DNA from: Paraglaciecola sp. T6c
GTDB lineage: Bacteria > Pseudomonadota > Gammaproteobacteria > Enterobacterales > Alteromonadaceae
Direction of reading: 5' to 3'
Length of the DNA: 64,000 bases
Assembly: GCF_000014225.1 (NCBI RefSeq)
Contig: NC_008228.1
Span: 930,001-994,000, forward strand
Shown here: positions 1 to 10,000 of the stretch, in pieces
How positions within the stretch are numbered: the first letter of the stretch is position 1
How the letters are laid out: each line of letters starts with the position of its first letter
Position numbers and translations under genes: made by a program
The notes under the pieces: model-generated
Database searches by the model: none
What the model was told of the DNA's origin: nothing
The model's input: the letters and a program-made list of their open reading frames with translations, nothing else

Positions 1-2
1 CT

Positions 3-1946
3 GACCTTGCACTCTCTGGTATAAATGAAGCTAAAGAGTCTAATAGCTCGAACTTATATCTAGATGTCCAAATCTTAGACCCAGATGGTAAGCAAGTTGC
101 TGCATCAAAAACTAAGCTCAAACAAGGCCAGGCAACTGTAATAAACAGTGAACTGCAGTTGCAGCGTCCCCAGCTGTGGACGCTTGAACAACCGAACTTG
201 TACACCGCTAAGGTGGCGCTGCGCAGTAAACTGGGAGTTGTCGATTCAACCGAAACGCAATTTGGCGTAAGAAGCCTTGCTTTCGATCCAGACCAAGGCT
301 TTTTACTTAATGGCAAAAGCACTGAGTTTAAAGGTGTCAATTTGCATCATGATGCAGGGGCCGTGGGGGCAGCCGTGCCAAAAGAAATTTGGCGTTACCG
401 CCTAGAAAAGCTTCAATCTGTTGGAGTGAATGCCCTGCGATTGGCACACAACCCCCACTCGACAGATCTGCTCGATTTAGCTGACGAGATGGGCTTTTTA
501 GTCATCGCTGAAATGTTTGATGATTGGTTGCGCCCGAAAGACAAGAGCGTGGTATTTTTAAGCGATAACGCCGGCAAGGGAGATGCGGTTAAATCCTACA
601 CTGAGCATTTCCCCCAATGGGCCGAGCGCGACCTAAGCGATTTGATCCGTCGTGATTTTAATCATCCCTCCGTCATCATGTGGAGTATCGGTAATGAAAT
701 CGAGTGGACATACCCTTACTACAATGCGTCTCAACAATGGGATGGTGACAAAAAAGATTATCACGGCAAAAACCCACCTGTTTACGACCCTATCAGGGTA
801 CGCAAAGAATTTGATAACAACAAAGGTCAAGAAGTCGACCATCTTGCGCGAACGGCCAAATACCTAGCAAACATCGTTAAAAAGCTCGATGTATCACGAC
901 CCGTTACCGCTGGCATGGTCACCCCATCAGTGAACTTTGTAAGCGGCTATGCCGATGCTCTTGACGTAGCGGGCTTTAATTATCGCTCGCAAGAGTACGA
1001 CGCAGCCCACGAGATGTACCCAGATAAACCAATTTATGGCTCGGAAAACTGGGGCACGTGGCCAGAATGGAAAGCAGCCAAAGATCGTGCATTCGTGCCG
1101 GGCATTTTTATTTGGACAGGCTTCGCATACAAAGGCGAGGCAGGGCCTTGGCCGCGCAAAGGATTAGAGATTTCCTTGTTCGACTATGCGGGCAATAAAA
1201 CCCCTCGTGGTCATCAGTTTGAAGGGTTTTGGGTTGACGAACCTAAGGTTTATTTGGCGACCATAGAGGCCGCTGAATCTGAGTACCAGTTTAATGAACA
1301 AGAAGGTTGGGTGTTTACCGAACGTGCTCACCCTATTGAAAAAATGCAGTGGCTTAGAGCATGGGAATGGTATGACGTTGACGATAGCTGGAACTATCAA
1401 CCGCAACAAGACGTTATCGTTCACGTTTATTCAAACACCGAGCAAAGTGAATTACTGTTAAACGGGGTTTCACTGGGCAAGCAATCTATCAGTGACGACA
1501 ATAACCGTATTTTATTTTGGCAGTTACCGTTCACAGCAGGCGAGCTAAAGGTCGTTGGTTACAATGATGGGCAGCCTGTTGCAGAGTACGCATTACATAC
1601 CCACCAAACTATCGCATCCATAGAACTCACGTCGACTAAAACCCAAATGCAAGCGGATCAGTACGATGTTGCTCATGTGCATGTCAGGTTGGTGGATAAA
1701 AACGGCAACACCGTCCTTAACCATGATGACAGCGTACGCTTTAGTGTGTCTGGTCCTGGCACCTTACTGGCTGTGGACAACGGTTGGGAGAACAGCGTAC
1801 AAGACGAACGTGCAGATAATATTTTACCTCACCAAGGGCGAGCCTTAGCCATTATTCAGTCTACTGACCTAGCGGGAGACATTACCTTACGGGTGGATAC
1901 CCAAGGTGCTGAGCCTGTTTTTATAACCTTGAACAGCAGTAAATAA
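3..1946 (+). CDS. Glycoside hydrolase family 2 protein with DUF4982 (5'-truncated by window edge)
   Basis: This is the 3' 647 codons of a GH2 exo-glycosidase (beta-galactosidase-like). The frame is open from the first bases of the window and no in-frame start precedes the edge, so the N-terminal sugar-binding domain lies mostly outside. The catalytic TIM barrel shows the acid/base Glu in the motif SIGNE (codon 696-698) and a nucleophile Glu in GSENWG (codon 1044-1046). A DUF4982-like beta-sandwich follows (VHVYSN...ELLLNG), and an invasin/Big-like domain ends the protein (from about 1610). The GH16 gene starts 12 bases after the stop and was probably co-transcribed. In this galactan locus the likely role is removal of beta-linked galactose from oligosaccharides; the exact substrate is inference. 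Confidence 0.88.
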   Translation, partial: DLALSGINEAKESNSSNLYLDVQILDPDGKQVAASKTKLKQGQATVINSELQLQRPQLWTLEQPNLYTAKVALRSKLGVVDSTETQFGVRSLAFDPDQGFLLNGKSTEFKGVNLHHDAGAVGAAVPKEIWRYRLEKLQSVGVNALRLAHNPHSTDLLDLADEMGFLVIAEMFDDWLRPKDKSVVFLSDNAGKGDAVKSYTEHFPQWAERDLSDLIRRDFNHPSVIMWSIGNEIEWTYPYYNASQQWDGDKKDYHGKNPPVYDPIRVRKEFDNNKGQEVDHLARTAKYLANIVKKLDVSRPVTAGMVTPSVNFVSGYADALDVAGFNYRSQEYDAAHEMYPDKPIYGSENWGTWPEWKAAKDRAFVPGIFIWTGFAYKGEAGPWPRKGLEISLFDYAGNKTPRGHQFEGFWVDEPKVYLATIEAAESEYQFNEQEGWVFTERAHPIEKMQWLRAWEWYDVDDSWNYQPQQDVIVHVYSNTEQSELLLNGVSLGKQSISDDNNRILFWQLPFTAGELKVVGYNDGQPVAEYALHTHQTIASIELTSTKTQMQADQYDVAHVHVRLVDKNGNTVLNHDDSVRFSVSGPGTLLAVDNGWENSVQDERADNILPHQGRALAIIQSTDLAGDITLRVDTQGAEPVFITLNSSK

Positions 1947-1958
1947 GGCGTTTTGAGC

Positions 1959-2846
1959 ATGAAACTAATATTAAAAGCGACAATGAAGGCGATGGTCAGC
2001 GGGTTGTCTTTGACATTGTGTACCGTGAGTGACGCACAGGAGTTAACTGTGCCGCCCCCTGGATACACGGCCATTATCCAAAAAAGCGATTTAGTGCAGC
2101 GGCAAAACCAGCAGTTCCCTTTGTCGGATCAAAACAACAAGGGCAAGTGGGTTTTAAATTCACAGTTTACTGATGAATTCGATGGCCAAATATTGGATAC
2201 CCAACGTTGGCACCCAACTAACCCTGGTTGGAAAGGGCGAGAGCCGACCTTTTTTCACAAAGACAATACTCGCTTAGAAGGCGGCGAGCTGGTTATGTCT
2301 ATTAATCAACATGGAGATACCGAATTACCTGAAGGATATACACATTCATCAGGGTTTATTAAAACCAAAGAGCGTGTGCTTTATGGCTATTTTGAGTCAG
2401 AAGCAAAGTTAATGGATGCCCCTTGGGTATCTGGGTTCTGGTTGACCATGGGCACCAAAGAGTGGTGGACAGAAATTGACATTCAAGAGAATTGCCCCTG
2501 TGTTGATGGCCAGCGTCACGATATCAACAGTAACCTGCATGTGTTTCGCTCGCCTAAGGAGCATGGGAATGTCAAAAAACATTTCTCTGATTCAAAGAAA
2601 TACTATCACCCAGATGAGATTCAAAAGGACTATCACGTTTGGGGGCTAGAATGGAACGAAGACGTGATCCGCTTTTTTATTGACGGTTTTATGTTTCGAG
2701 AAGTTGAAAATACCCATTGGCACCAGCCGCTGACAATTAACGTTAATAATGAATCAAACAAATGGTTTAACGCCTTACCAGATGATAATCGTACGGATGA
2801 AGAATATAGAGTTAAATACGTGCGCGTGTGGCAACAGCGTCAGTAA
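1959..2846 (+). CDS. GH16 endo-hydrolase (agarase/porphyranase type), secreted
   Basis: This 295-residue GH16 enzyme has a signal peptide (residues 1-26). The catalytic signature ExDxxE is present as EIDIQE, with nucleophile E172, helper D174 and acid/base E177. The single jelly-roll domain ends in the usual KYVRVWQ strand, with no attached CBM. I chose the ATG at 1959; a TTG two codons upstream (1953) is less likely because the AAGG ribosome site sits near 1945-1948. It follows the GH2 gene by 12 bases and is closed by a strong hairpin terminator. GH16 contains agarases, porphyranases, carrageenases and laminarinases. The locus points to a red-algal galactan, but the subfamily cannot be fixed by eye. 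Confidence 0.9.
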   Translation: MKLILKATMKAMVSGLSLTLCTVSDAQELTVPPPGYTAIIQKSDLVQRQNQQFPLSDQNNKGKWVLNSQFTDEFDGQILDTQRWHPTNPGWKGREPTFFHKDNTRLEGGELVMSINQHGDTELPEGYTHSSGFIKTKERVLYGYFESEAKLMDAPWVSGFWLTMGTKEWWTEIDIQENCPCVDGQRHDINSNLHVFRSPKEHGNVKKHFSDSKKYYHPDEIQKDYHVWGLEWNEDVIRFFIDGFMFREVENTHWHQPLTINVNNESNKWFNALPDDNRTDEEYRVKYVRVWQQRQ

Positions 2847-2854
2847 TAGGCCGT

Positions 2855-2886
2855 AACGGTAAGCAAGGCTCGCTTACCGTTTTTTT
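2855..2886 (+). terminator. Rho-independent terminator after GH16
   Basis: A perfect 10-bp stem (AACGGTAAGC / GCTTACCGTT) with a 7-base loop runs into a tract of seven T. It sits 9 bases after the GH16 stop, so it ends the GH2-GH16 transcript. Confidence 0.9.
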
Positions 2887-2952
2887 GCAAGGAATGTGCT
2901 TTTGCCGCCGGCGATAAACCGCTGATAAAACAACTTAGCTTAATCGGCAACA

Positions 2953-3621
2953 CTAGCAACCAGAAGCGTCATCGGGCAGCGGGGCTAAGCCAATATTCGC
3001 TAATTCAATCTCCATTTTGCCTTGGGTGCCAATCGATATACTGGTGACGTTGCTAAAATCGAACTGGCCAGATTTATCAAAACAACTTAACGGTATGGGC
3101 ACATTCAGCCATTGGTCTTTTTGTAATTTCCCCAGCGCCGTATTAATGGGCAACTCACCGATACATTTATTTGAGTTATTGCATTGCATCGTGAGCTTAG
3201 TTAACGCATTCGGTGCCCGTAGCACCTTTATGTTAAGCACTAATGCCGCTATTTTTTTCACCGACGATATATCCGCATTGCTTCTTCCTAAGCTGAAGGT
3301 GCTGTCGTAGAGCGCGTTGCCACCCCATTCATTTTTCACTTTCCGGCCCTTCCACTTTAGGTTCAGCGCGTCCCCCTTGGTATTTTGCTGTGCTGGGCGG
3401 ACCGTTAAGTTCCCCCTAGCCGTGGCGGCTTGTTGATCCTCCAAGGGAATATAGTAATTCAAGCCATTACCTATCGACGCCGTCCAATTGCCCACGGCCT
3501 TGCCTTGCGTCAAGTAACTAGACACAGGATCGGTACCAAAGCTGAATGCTTGAGCGGTAAACAAGCCGGTTAAGACAAGTGCTAATGTGTGTCGCGTGTA
3601 AGATTTTTTTGTGTTTTGCAT
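2953..3621 (-). CDS. Exported ExoP_C-like (galactose-binding-fold) protein
   Basis: This 222-residue protein has a signal peptide (about residues 1-28, cleavage near AQAFSF). The rest resembles the C-terminal galactose-binding-like domain found on GH3 exo-beta-glucan hydrolases (ExoP_C type). It has the typical core with WG..ALYDS, LVLNIKVLRAP and a closing strand of the type IELANIGL. Here the domain stands alone without a catalytic part. It is last in the operon receptor, lipoprotein, halogenase, this gene, starting 28 bases after the halogenase stop. A periplasmic or surface glycan-binding role is plausible but not shown. Two Cys pairs (for example C140/C147 region) may form disulfides. 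Confidence 0.68.
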   Translation of the reverse strand: MQNTKKSYTRHTLALVLTGLFTAQAFSFGTDPVSSYLTQGKAVGNWTASIGNGLNYYIPLEDQQAATARGNLTVRPAQQNTKGDALNLKWKGRKVKNEWGGNALYDSTFSLGRSNADISSVKKIAALVLNIKVLRAPNALTKLTMQCNNSNKCIGELPINTALGKLQKDQWLNVPIPLSCFDKSGQFDFSNVTSISIGTQGKMEIELANIGLAPLPDDASGC

Positions 3622-3649
3622 AAAGCCACCTTGTTATTTTTCTGAGGTA

Positions 3650-5149
3650 CTATTGGAGGTAGGACTGATGCGGTGCTAAGCGTGCGACTTCTGACTGTAT
3701 GGCGAGTTTCACGTTATTGAAGAACGGCTCAGCTTGCTGCGCATCGAACTGTTTGTCTGAAAAAGCGGAATAGTCCCCTAAGTAGCCTTGCCCCACCAAC
3801 ACTTGAAACCAACTTTGAAAAGGAAACAAACTACTTTCAGGTAAGTTGATGTAGCCAGTGCGGTTAAATTCGGCCAAGTAATGTTGCAATGTTTGCGGGA
3901 TCGGCATCGTCTTACAGTGTTGCCAGAATGGGGTGTCGGTACGTTTAGATACATGATAATGCGTGAGCAAAAAGTCTTTTATGCTTACAGCCTCATGATA
4001 AAACATGCGGTTAAAACGCTTGGCCTCGTGAGCTCTGTCTTGCCCAGAGATAAGTGCATCTTTTAGCTCGAGTGCGTATTTGTGAATAAGATGAATACTG
4101 GTCGACTCAAGAGGCTCAAGAAACCCGCTAGCAAGCCCGATGGCAATACTGTTGCGATGCCAAGGCGTAGTCAAACAGCCTGTTTTAAAATGAAGGATCT
4201 TAGGCTCGGTGATGAGTTGTTCACCTGCAAGTGCCTTCTTCAGTTCTTGTAATGCTTGCTCGTCAGTTAGAAATCGGCTAGAGAATACGTATCCGTTTCC
4301 TGTGCGATCACGCAGGGGAATTTCCCAGCGCCAGCCAGCGTTCATAGCGATTGATTTGGTATAGGCTGCAGCAGGCGTATCGCGTTTCGTCTGTACGGCG
4401 ATAGCAGCGTCACAAGGCAATTCATGGCTCCAATCGTTGAATTTACATCCGTAGTGCACCTTATTTAAACGTCCATACATACCGGAGCAATCGACAAAAT
4501 ACTCCCCAGAAACATTACGTCCATCGCGTAAACTCAAACTTGATATGTCTCCGTTGCGTTTGTTATTAACACGACTCACTGTGCCTTCAATATGTTCAAC
4601 CAAGTGTTCCTGTGCGTATTGCTTTAACAAGTCTGCAAGCTTGCTGGCATCAAATTGGTACGCATAAAATAGCAATGAAAGAGGGTAGAAGTGTTGTGGG
4701 TTAGCGCCTTTTGGAATGGCCAGCGGCGGATGAAACTTGCCCGCCTTTGCCGCCACTGCACTGGGGATATAACTACCGAGATCGGTTAGGTTAAGGGGGC
4801 CCGCGTATTTGAGCCAAGCCTGGGGGAATGAAAGTGCGTTGAATGGCGTACCAATATCTCCAAACGCATGCATGTATCGGTTACCTATTTCAGACCAATC
4901 TTCAAACTGAATACCGTACTTATATGTACCGTTAAGTCGCATTAAAAAACGGTGCTCGTCTAATTCTAAATATTTTAATAATAGGGTGAGTGGCGGGATG
5001 GAGGCTTCACCGACGCCGACACTTGGAATGTCAGGGCTTTCGACTAAGCGGATATGAAATCTATCGTTAGGTAAGCCTTTAGCGAGTATGGCCGCTGACA
5101 TCCAGCCTGCTGTGCCACCACCTAATATTGTTATCGTTGTTTTTTTCAT
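3650..5149 (-). CDS. Flavin-dependent (tryptophan-type) halogenase
   Basis: This 499-residue protein belongs to the PrnA-like halogenase family, which uses FADH2, oxygen and halide to make HOX. The FAD motif GGGTAGW is at residues 10-16. K77 in the context TYKYGI matches the catalytic lysine. The family box GWRWEIP is at 272-278, and E348-S349 in GFLEPLEST match the substrate-orienting Glu and chloride-contacting Ser. All key residues are therefore present. There is no signal peptide, so it should be cytoplasmic. It is the third gene of the receptor operon, an association seen widely in marine and freshwater proteobacteria whose purpose is unknown. The natural substrate cannot be deduced. Confidence 0.9.
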   Translation of the reverse strand: MKKTTITILGGGTAGWMSAAILAKGLPNDRFHIRLVESPDIPSVGVGEASIPPLTLLLKYLELDEHRFLMRLNGTYKYGIQFEDWSEIGNRYMHAFGDIGTPFNALSFPQAWLKYAGPLNLTDLGSYIPSAVAAKAGKFHPPLAIPKGANPQHFYPLSLLFYAYQFDASKLADLLKQYAQEHLVEHIEGTVSRVNNKRNGDISSLSLRDGRNVSGEYFVDCSGMYGRLNKVHYGCKFNDWSHELPCDAAIAVQTKRDTPAAAYTKSIAMNAGWRWEIPLRDRTGNGYVFSSRFLTDEQALQELKKALAGEQLITEPKILHFKTGCLTTPWHRNSIAIGLASGFLEPLESTSIHLIHKYALELKDALISGQDRAHEAKRFNRMFYHEAVSIKDFLLTHYHVSKRTDTPFWQHCKTMPIPQTLQHYLAEFNRTGYINLPESSLFPFQSWFQVLVGQGYLGDYSAFSDKQFDAQQAEPFFNNVKLAIQSEVARLAPHQSYLQ

Positions 5150-5197
5150 TGGGTAACCAACTTCTTTTATGTGAAAAACATGAAGCGTGTTACCGAC

Positions 5198-5220
5198 AAA
5201 GCCCCGATATACGGGGCTTT
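5198..5220. terminator. Hairpin between lipoprotein and halogenase genes
   Basis: A perfect 9-bp stem (AAAGCCCCG / CGGGGCTTT) with a 5-base loop lies in the 90-base gap between the lipoprotein stop and the halogenase start. The T tract is short on the minus strand, so it may be a partial terminator or a 3'-end protecting hairpin that lowers halogenase expression relative to the receptor. Confidence 0.6.
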
Positions 5221-5239
5221 TATAGATGTTACTTAACGT

Positions 5240-6940
5240 TTATTCGACATTCTCGTAAGACAAGTTGTCAATGTACGCTTCGACACTTGGCTCAACATGG
5301 AAGTTAAAGTAAAAACTGCCATCGTTGCGACTCTCGCCTGGGCTGTTGAACCTGTGAGTAAAGCGCACAACTTCACCATTGGCTACTTGCTCTGGTGTCA
5401 CATTTAGCACTGTGGTTTGCCAATTGATCACACCTGGAGACTGGAAGTAAACCTGAATGGCGCTGCCTTGAATGACGCGAACATCGAAGCTCACTTCGTG
5501 GGCGACAGAAGTATCGACACCTGCATGGGCAAACGCTTTAGGTGAAAATTGCGCTTTTACACCGTTACCGCCCATAGAGTTAACGTACAAGCTTTGACCA
5601 TCAATAGCGTTAGCATCATCACGCAACTCTATTACCCCAAGGTTAACTTGGCCTGCATCTGTTCTAGCAAACAGAAAGTCAGGGCCGAGGGCATCTTCTG
5701 ATGAGAATTCACGCTTACCTTTAGCCATCAGATTGGCACCCGGAACAATCGTTACCTCTGTATCATAGGTTAAGTTGGTGTCTTCAATCGTGGCCGTTAC
5801 TATGACTTTGTTGTCGTCCTGCATATCCACTGCGTTGTTGTACACAAGCGGTGTCACCAGCCCATCTTCATCCACTGTGAGTTTGTCTGTATCAGAAGAC
5901 GTCCAAAGTACATTATTGGTAAATTCCACTTCGTCAGTATCGGGCAACAACAGATAATCTAAATCTAGCGGTGTATCTAATTGAACTTCGACTGTGGCTA
6001 AGGTATTGGGTGATTCAGCCGCATCGTCATCAATAATAGCAATGCCTGTGGGGTCCGTTAATGGCACGACGTCACCAGTTACTTCTGTCGTTAAAGTGCC
6101 ATCTTGGTTTGCGACAAGGATCGTAAATGAGCCCAGTTCAACGCCCGTTATCAGGCCCTGAGGACTCACTGATGCCACTTGTGGGTCCATACTGGTGAAC
6201 ACAGGGTTGATATAGGTGGTGTTTGCTGGCGTCAAATTGGCGTTGATTTGTGCGGTATAGCCTTTTGCTACCTCGACATTGGCGTCACTGACTAAATTAA
6301 TCTCTTGTGCTTTGACTTCGGCACCATTGACCGTAATCGTTAATTCCACCTCAGGTAGTGTATCTGAACCATTATCAACTGAGTAAGTGAAGCGATAAAC
6401 ACCTTGGGAGTATAGCTGTGGCGGCACATCTATAAGCGGCTCATCATTGCTGATGTCATCGTCAGCATTGTTGCTTGCTTCGATTTCACTGTTTTGCGTG
6501 TTAACTTGTTGAATTAAGGCGTCTCTTTGTTCAACCGTGTAGGGATGCACAAGCGTATCTTCGAATACAGAGCCATCGAACGTCAATTCATTCAATGTGG
6601 CGGTGACCGCTCTGTTCGGCAAAGGCGGCCCAACGAAAAGGTTTTGTACTAAGCCATCAGGTCCAGGTATTTCGTTACCAAACTCATCTATCACTTTTTC
6701 AAGGTAGGTAAGTTTTCGAATAAATATTGGTGTATCAGCTGGGTTAGTGACCCCATCGGTTAAATCAATCGTTATGGTTTCATCTTCGCTGAACGTCAGT
6801 GTTGGGCTCGTTTGTGCAACCTGAGGAGCCGGTACATCGTCACCAAATAATTCTTGCGTGCCATCGCCTTCTCCGCACGCGGTTAACGCCAAAGATACAG
6901 CTAAGCCTAAACTACATTTTTTAAGTAAGTTTGTGTACAT
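5240..6940 (-). CDS. Big2-containing lipoprotein, putative partner of the TonB-dependent receptor
   Basis: This 566-residue lipoprotein has its lipobox at LALTAC (C22). It has cadherin/Big-like beta-sandwich segments: an N-terminal part (about 45-215), Big_2-type domains around residues 215-290 and 320-405 (with DGLVTPL and ...GLITGVELG), and a C-terminal jelly-roll like a carbohydrate-binding module (about 405-566). No catalytic motif is visible. It begins 74 bases after the receptor stop and is part of the same minus-strand operon. By position it could be a surface glycan-binding protein that hands oligosaccharides to the receptor, the role SusD plays in Bacteroidetes. This is inference from context. 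Confidence 0.7.
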   Translation of the reverse strand: MYTNLLKKCSLGLAVSLALTACGEGDGTQELFGDDVPAPQVAQTSPTLTFSEDETITIDLTDGVTNPADTPIFIRKLTYLEKVIDEFGNEIPGPDGLVQNLFVGPPLPNRAVTATLNELTFDGSVFEDTLVHPYTVEQRDALIQQVNTQNSEIEASNNADDDISNDEPLIDVPPQLYSQGVYRFTYSVDNGSDTLPEVELTITVNGAEVKAQEINLVSDANVEVAKGYTAQINANLTPANTTYINPVFTSMDPQVASVSPQGLITGVELGSFTILVANQDGTLTTEVTGDVVPLTDPTGIAIIDDDAAESPNTLATVEVQLDTPLDLDYLLLPDTDEVEFTNNVLWTSSDTDKLTVDEDGLVTPLVYNNAVDMQDDNKVIVTATIEDTNLTYDTEVTIVPGANLMAKGKREFSSEDALGPDFLFARTDAGQVNLGVIELRDDANAIDGQSLYVNSMGGNGVKAQFSPKAFAHAGVDTSVAHEVSFDVRVIQGSAIQVYFQSPGVINWQTTVLNVTPEQVANGEVVRFTHRFNSPGESRNDGSFYFNFHVEPSVEAYIDNLSYENVE

Positions 6941-7014
6941 CTTACTAATTCTCCAATTTTTGGCGCTCGTTTAACCTTTGGTTATAACAAGCGCGACAAT
7001 ACGATTTGTGTGCG

Positions 7015-10000
7015 TTAGAAATTCACTCTGGCGCTGACACGGAATTGACGACCCGTTTTGTATTCCCCGATGGTTCGCCCTTGATAAACGTCATCCGTCA
7101 GTGCGTTGCCTTCGCTCAATACCGTTACGTTGCCATCAGCATCTCTCAAGGTCAGGTCTCGAGAGGTGAAGTACGTGCGAGTGATGTCATCCGTAAGATT
7201 CAGCGCATGGAACGTAAACGTGATGTTCTCATCCCATTTGTAGGTGGCACTAAAATCAAGCTTGGTAGTGGAATCTTGCCAAGCGTTACCATTGGTCACT
7301 TCGCCCACGAATTGGTCAGAATTAAATCTATGAGTTAAGCGAAGTTGATGTCCGTCTTTCTCCCAGAACAAGGTTGTATTGGCGCTGTGCCTTGGCGTAT
7401 ATGCTTGGGGGACAGGTTGCACGACACGCTGTAAAGTTTCATCAAAGTCTGATTCGTTTTCTGAGTCAGCAAAGGTGTAGTTAAAGTTAACTCCGAGGCC
7501 AGACCAAAAGCCGGGCAAAAAGTCATAAGATTGGTTGTAAGAAAATTCTAACCCCTGAGTGACTGAGCCTTTACCGTTACGCAGTACGCTGGCTTGGAAG
7601 TTACGACATTCCACAGGCAAAACGTTGGCTATTTGCACTTGAACTACCCTGAAAGGCAAACAGTCACTGTTAAACGGTGTCACTTCGTTGACCTGGGTTA
7701 CGCGACCATCATTGGGGTTAGTCACTTCGGTTTCTGCCCCTGGGTTGATGACTATTTCGTCGAGGGATATCGACTCTAGCCCATAGTCAGTTCGAATATC
7801 CTTAAGATAAACCTCAGCACTGACACGCTCTTCAAAGTTTTTCATGTCTTTTCTAAACAAGGCGACAGACACCAAACCTGCTTTGTTGAAGTACCACTCC
7901 AATGAAATATCGATGTTGTTCGACGTTAAAGGCTGAAGTCTAGGGTTGTTAGTACGAATACTACTTGAATCAACACCCCATGGGTCTTCACTGGCGCTAA
8001 AGCCCGGTGTAAGAGAGTCAAACCTAGGACGTGCCATGGTTTTTGAGGCCGCAAAGCGGGCTATTAATTCATCATTGATGGCATAGTTTAAGTTTGCACT
8101 TGGCAACCAAATTTCAGATTCGTTTTCACCGGTGCCGGCAAATGCACGGTTGTTAACCTCTCTAAGAGATGAGATTAAACCCGCGTCCAATAGCGCTTGG
8201 GCGCTAGCGCTTTGGGTTGAAGTATCCCTGTGGTCAAGTAATTGATACCAGTTTCGAGAGTTGTTGGTGACAGGTTCGTTTTGCGGGAATTGCCCTACTG
8301 GGCTGACCACATTGCCGTTTGCATCGTATTCGACCGCAAAACCGCGATCTACCGAATCACCTGCATCGTTGGTAACGATACCTGAGAAGCCGTCATCGTA
8401 GCATGGGTAAATGTTAGGGTCGGCGTTCACCACTGAACCATCAATAAACACGGCCTCTGGGCACGGCGCCAATGAAGTATTAGCCAGTTGTTTGCCATAG
8501 ATCAGCGCGACTGGGTCAAATGCAACATTTTGTCCGTTAAAGCTAAAGGTTGAGTTGCCAATGGAGGTGTTTTCTGTTTTCACATAACGCACACCAATGT
8601 TACCGGTGAGTTTTGAATCAAAGTACTCAAAGTTTAGCTTAGCGTAGGCAGACACGTTGTCTTGGGTGATTTTTCGGTCGCCATTGTTATTACTCACCAA
8701 CACCGAATTTGGTATTTGGAATCGCTCAGCAAACGCTTTTTCTGGGTCAAGGATCGCCCAACCATTAAGGTAGTTGGTGTTGTATTCACTGGCATTAGAG
8801 CCAAGTAGGCCGTCAAAGAAGTCGCTAACGGGTAAGCCAGTGCCTGCTGTAAAATCAGCCACTGTGATATCGCCTTGGCCTAAACCGGATATGACCTCAC
8901 CGGTTTCTGGGTTCAACACAATATCGTCGGTATTCGAGAAGTCTTGGTAGTCAGTGAAGACCTCTTTATCACGGCTAGAATATTTAAAGCCAAACTCAAC
9001 CTTATTAACGCCGACAAATTCTACGGCCCAATCAAAATCTAAAAATACAGATTTATTGGTGTCGATTTGATCTTCGTTGTAGCGAGATAAACCACCCAAA
9101 TGATTAGCGTTCAAGTCATACGGACTAAACCCAGTAGGAGAAATATTTGATTGAGCTCCCCCAGCATTGATTGGGACGTATGATACAGGCTGATCCCCTG
9201 TGACCAATACACACTGGCCAGTGCTGCAATCAAAACCAACGGGTTGTAACACGGCATTACCGTTAGGATCTACAACAGGCACTTCGGCCAACTCAGGAAT
9301 CGGCACCCTGTTCCAGTTTTGCGTTCTGACAGATGCATTGGGCAGGGATTCAAAGTCTGTTCTTGAATAACCTGCAGTAAACTCGACCAGCAGATCTTCA
9401 GTTAATTCATGATTAATTTTTAAGGTGGCTACTTTGTTCTCGGTTTCATTACCAGATAGTTGGCGTGAAAAACCACCTGAAGCAAAACGGTTTATTGATT
9501 TTACTAATGTGTTGCTTTGTTCATCAAGGATCCACCAGTCTTGCTGAGGATCGGTAAAAACCGTGCCCAGATGCGCTTGGGTTTCAGGAACCGACCCGTT
9601 GAATTCAGTATTGTGAAAATTGGTGACGGCAGAACCCAATACTGACAAATCTGGGGTAGTAACGTTTATGCTATGAGAGTCTTGTTCAAAGGTCTGTTTT
9701 GAATAGCTCAAGTCTAATTGCACGTCTGTTACGTCAGTGGGCAGAAACTGAATGCCCATAGTGAGCGTATCGCGGTCACGCGTATTTACAAACGTATTGA
9801 AAGAGCGGCCATTGGCGATAATCGCATCACGCTCTTCAGTGATGACTTCGCCATCTAAGTTGGTTGCCCCACCTTCGCGAATTCGCGCTGTTTTGTAGGG
9901 GGAGAGCCAATCGCCACCTAATGAATCTCGGCGTGTATCTTGGGTCTCTTTTGAAGCCGTAACGATAATGCCTAAATTATCATCAAGAAACTTCTCTGAG

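Noticed and set aside
7006-7338. A 110-codon ORF antisense to the end of the TonB-dependent receptor
   Set aside because: It is the mirror of conserved barrel strands and shows no family features.
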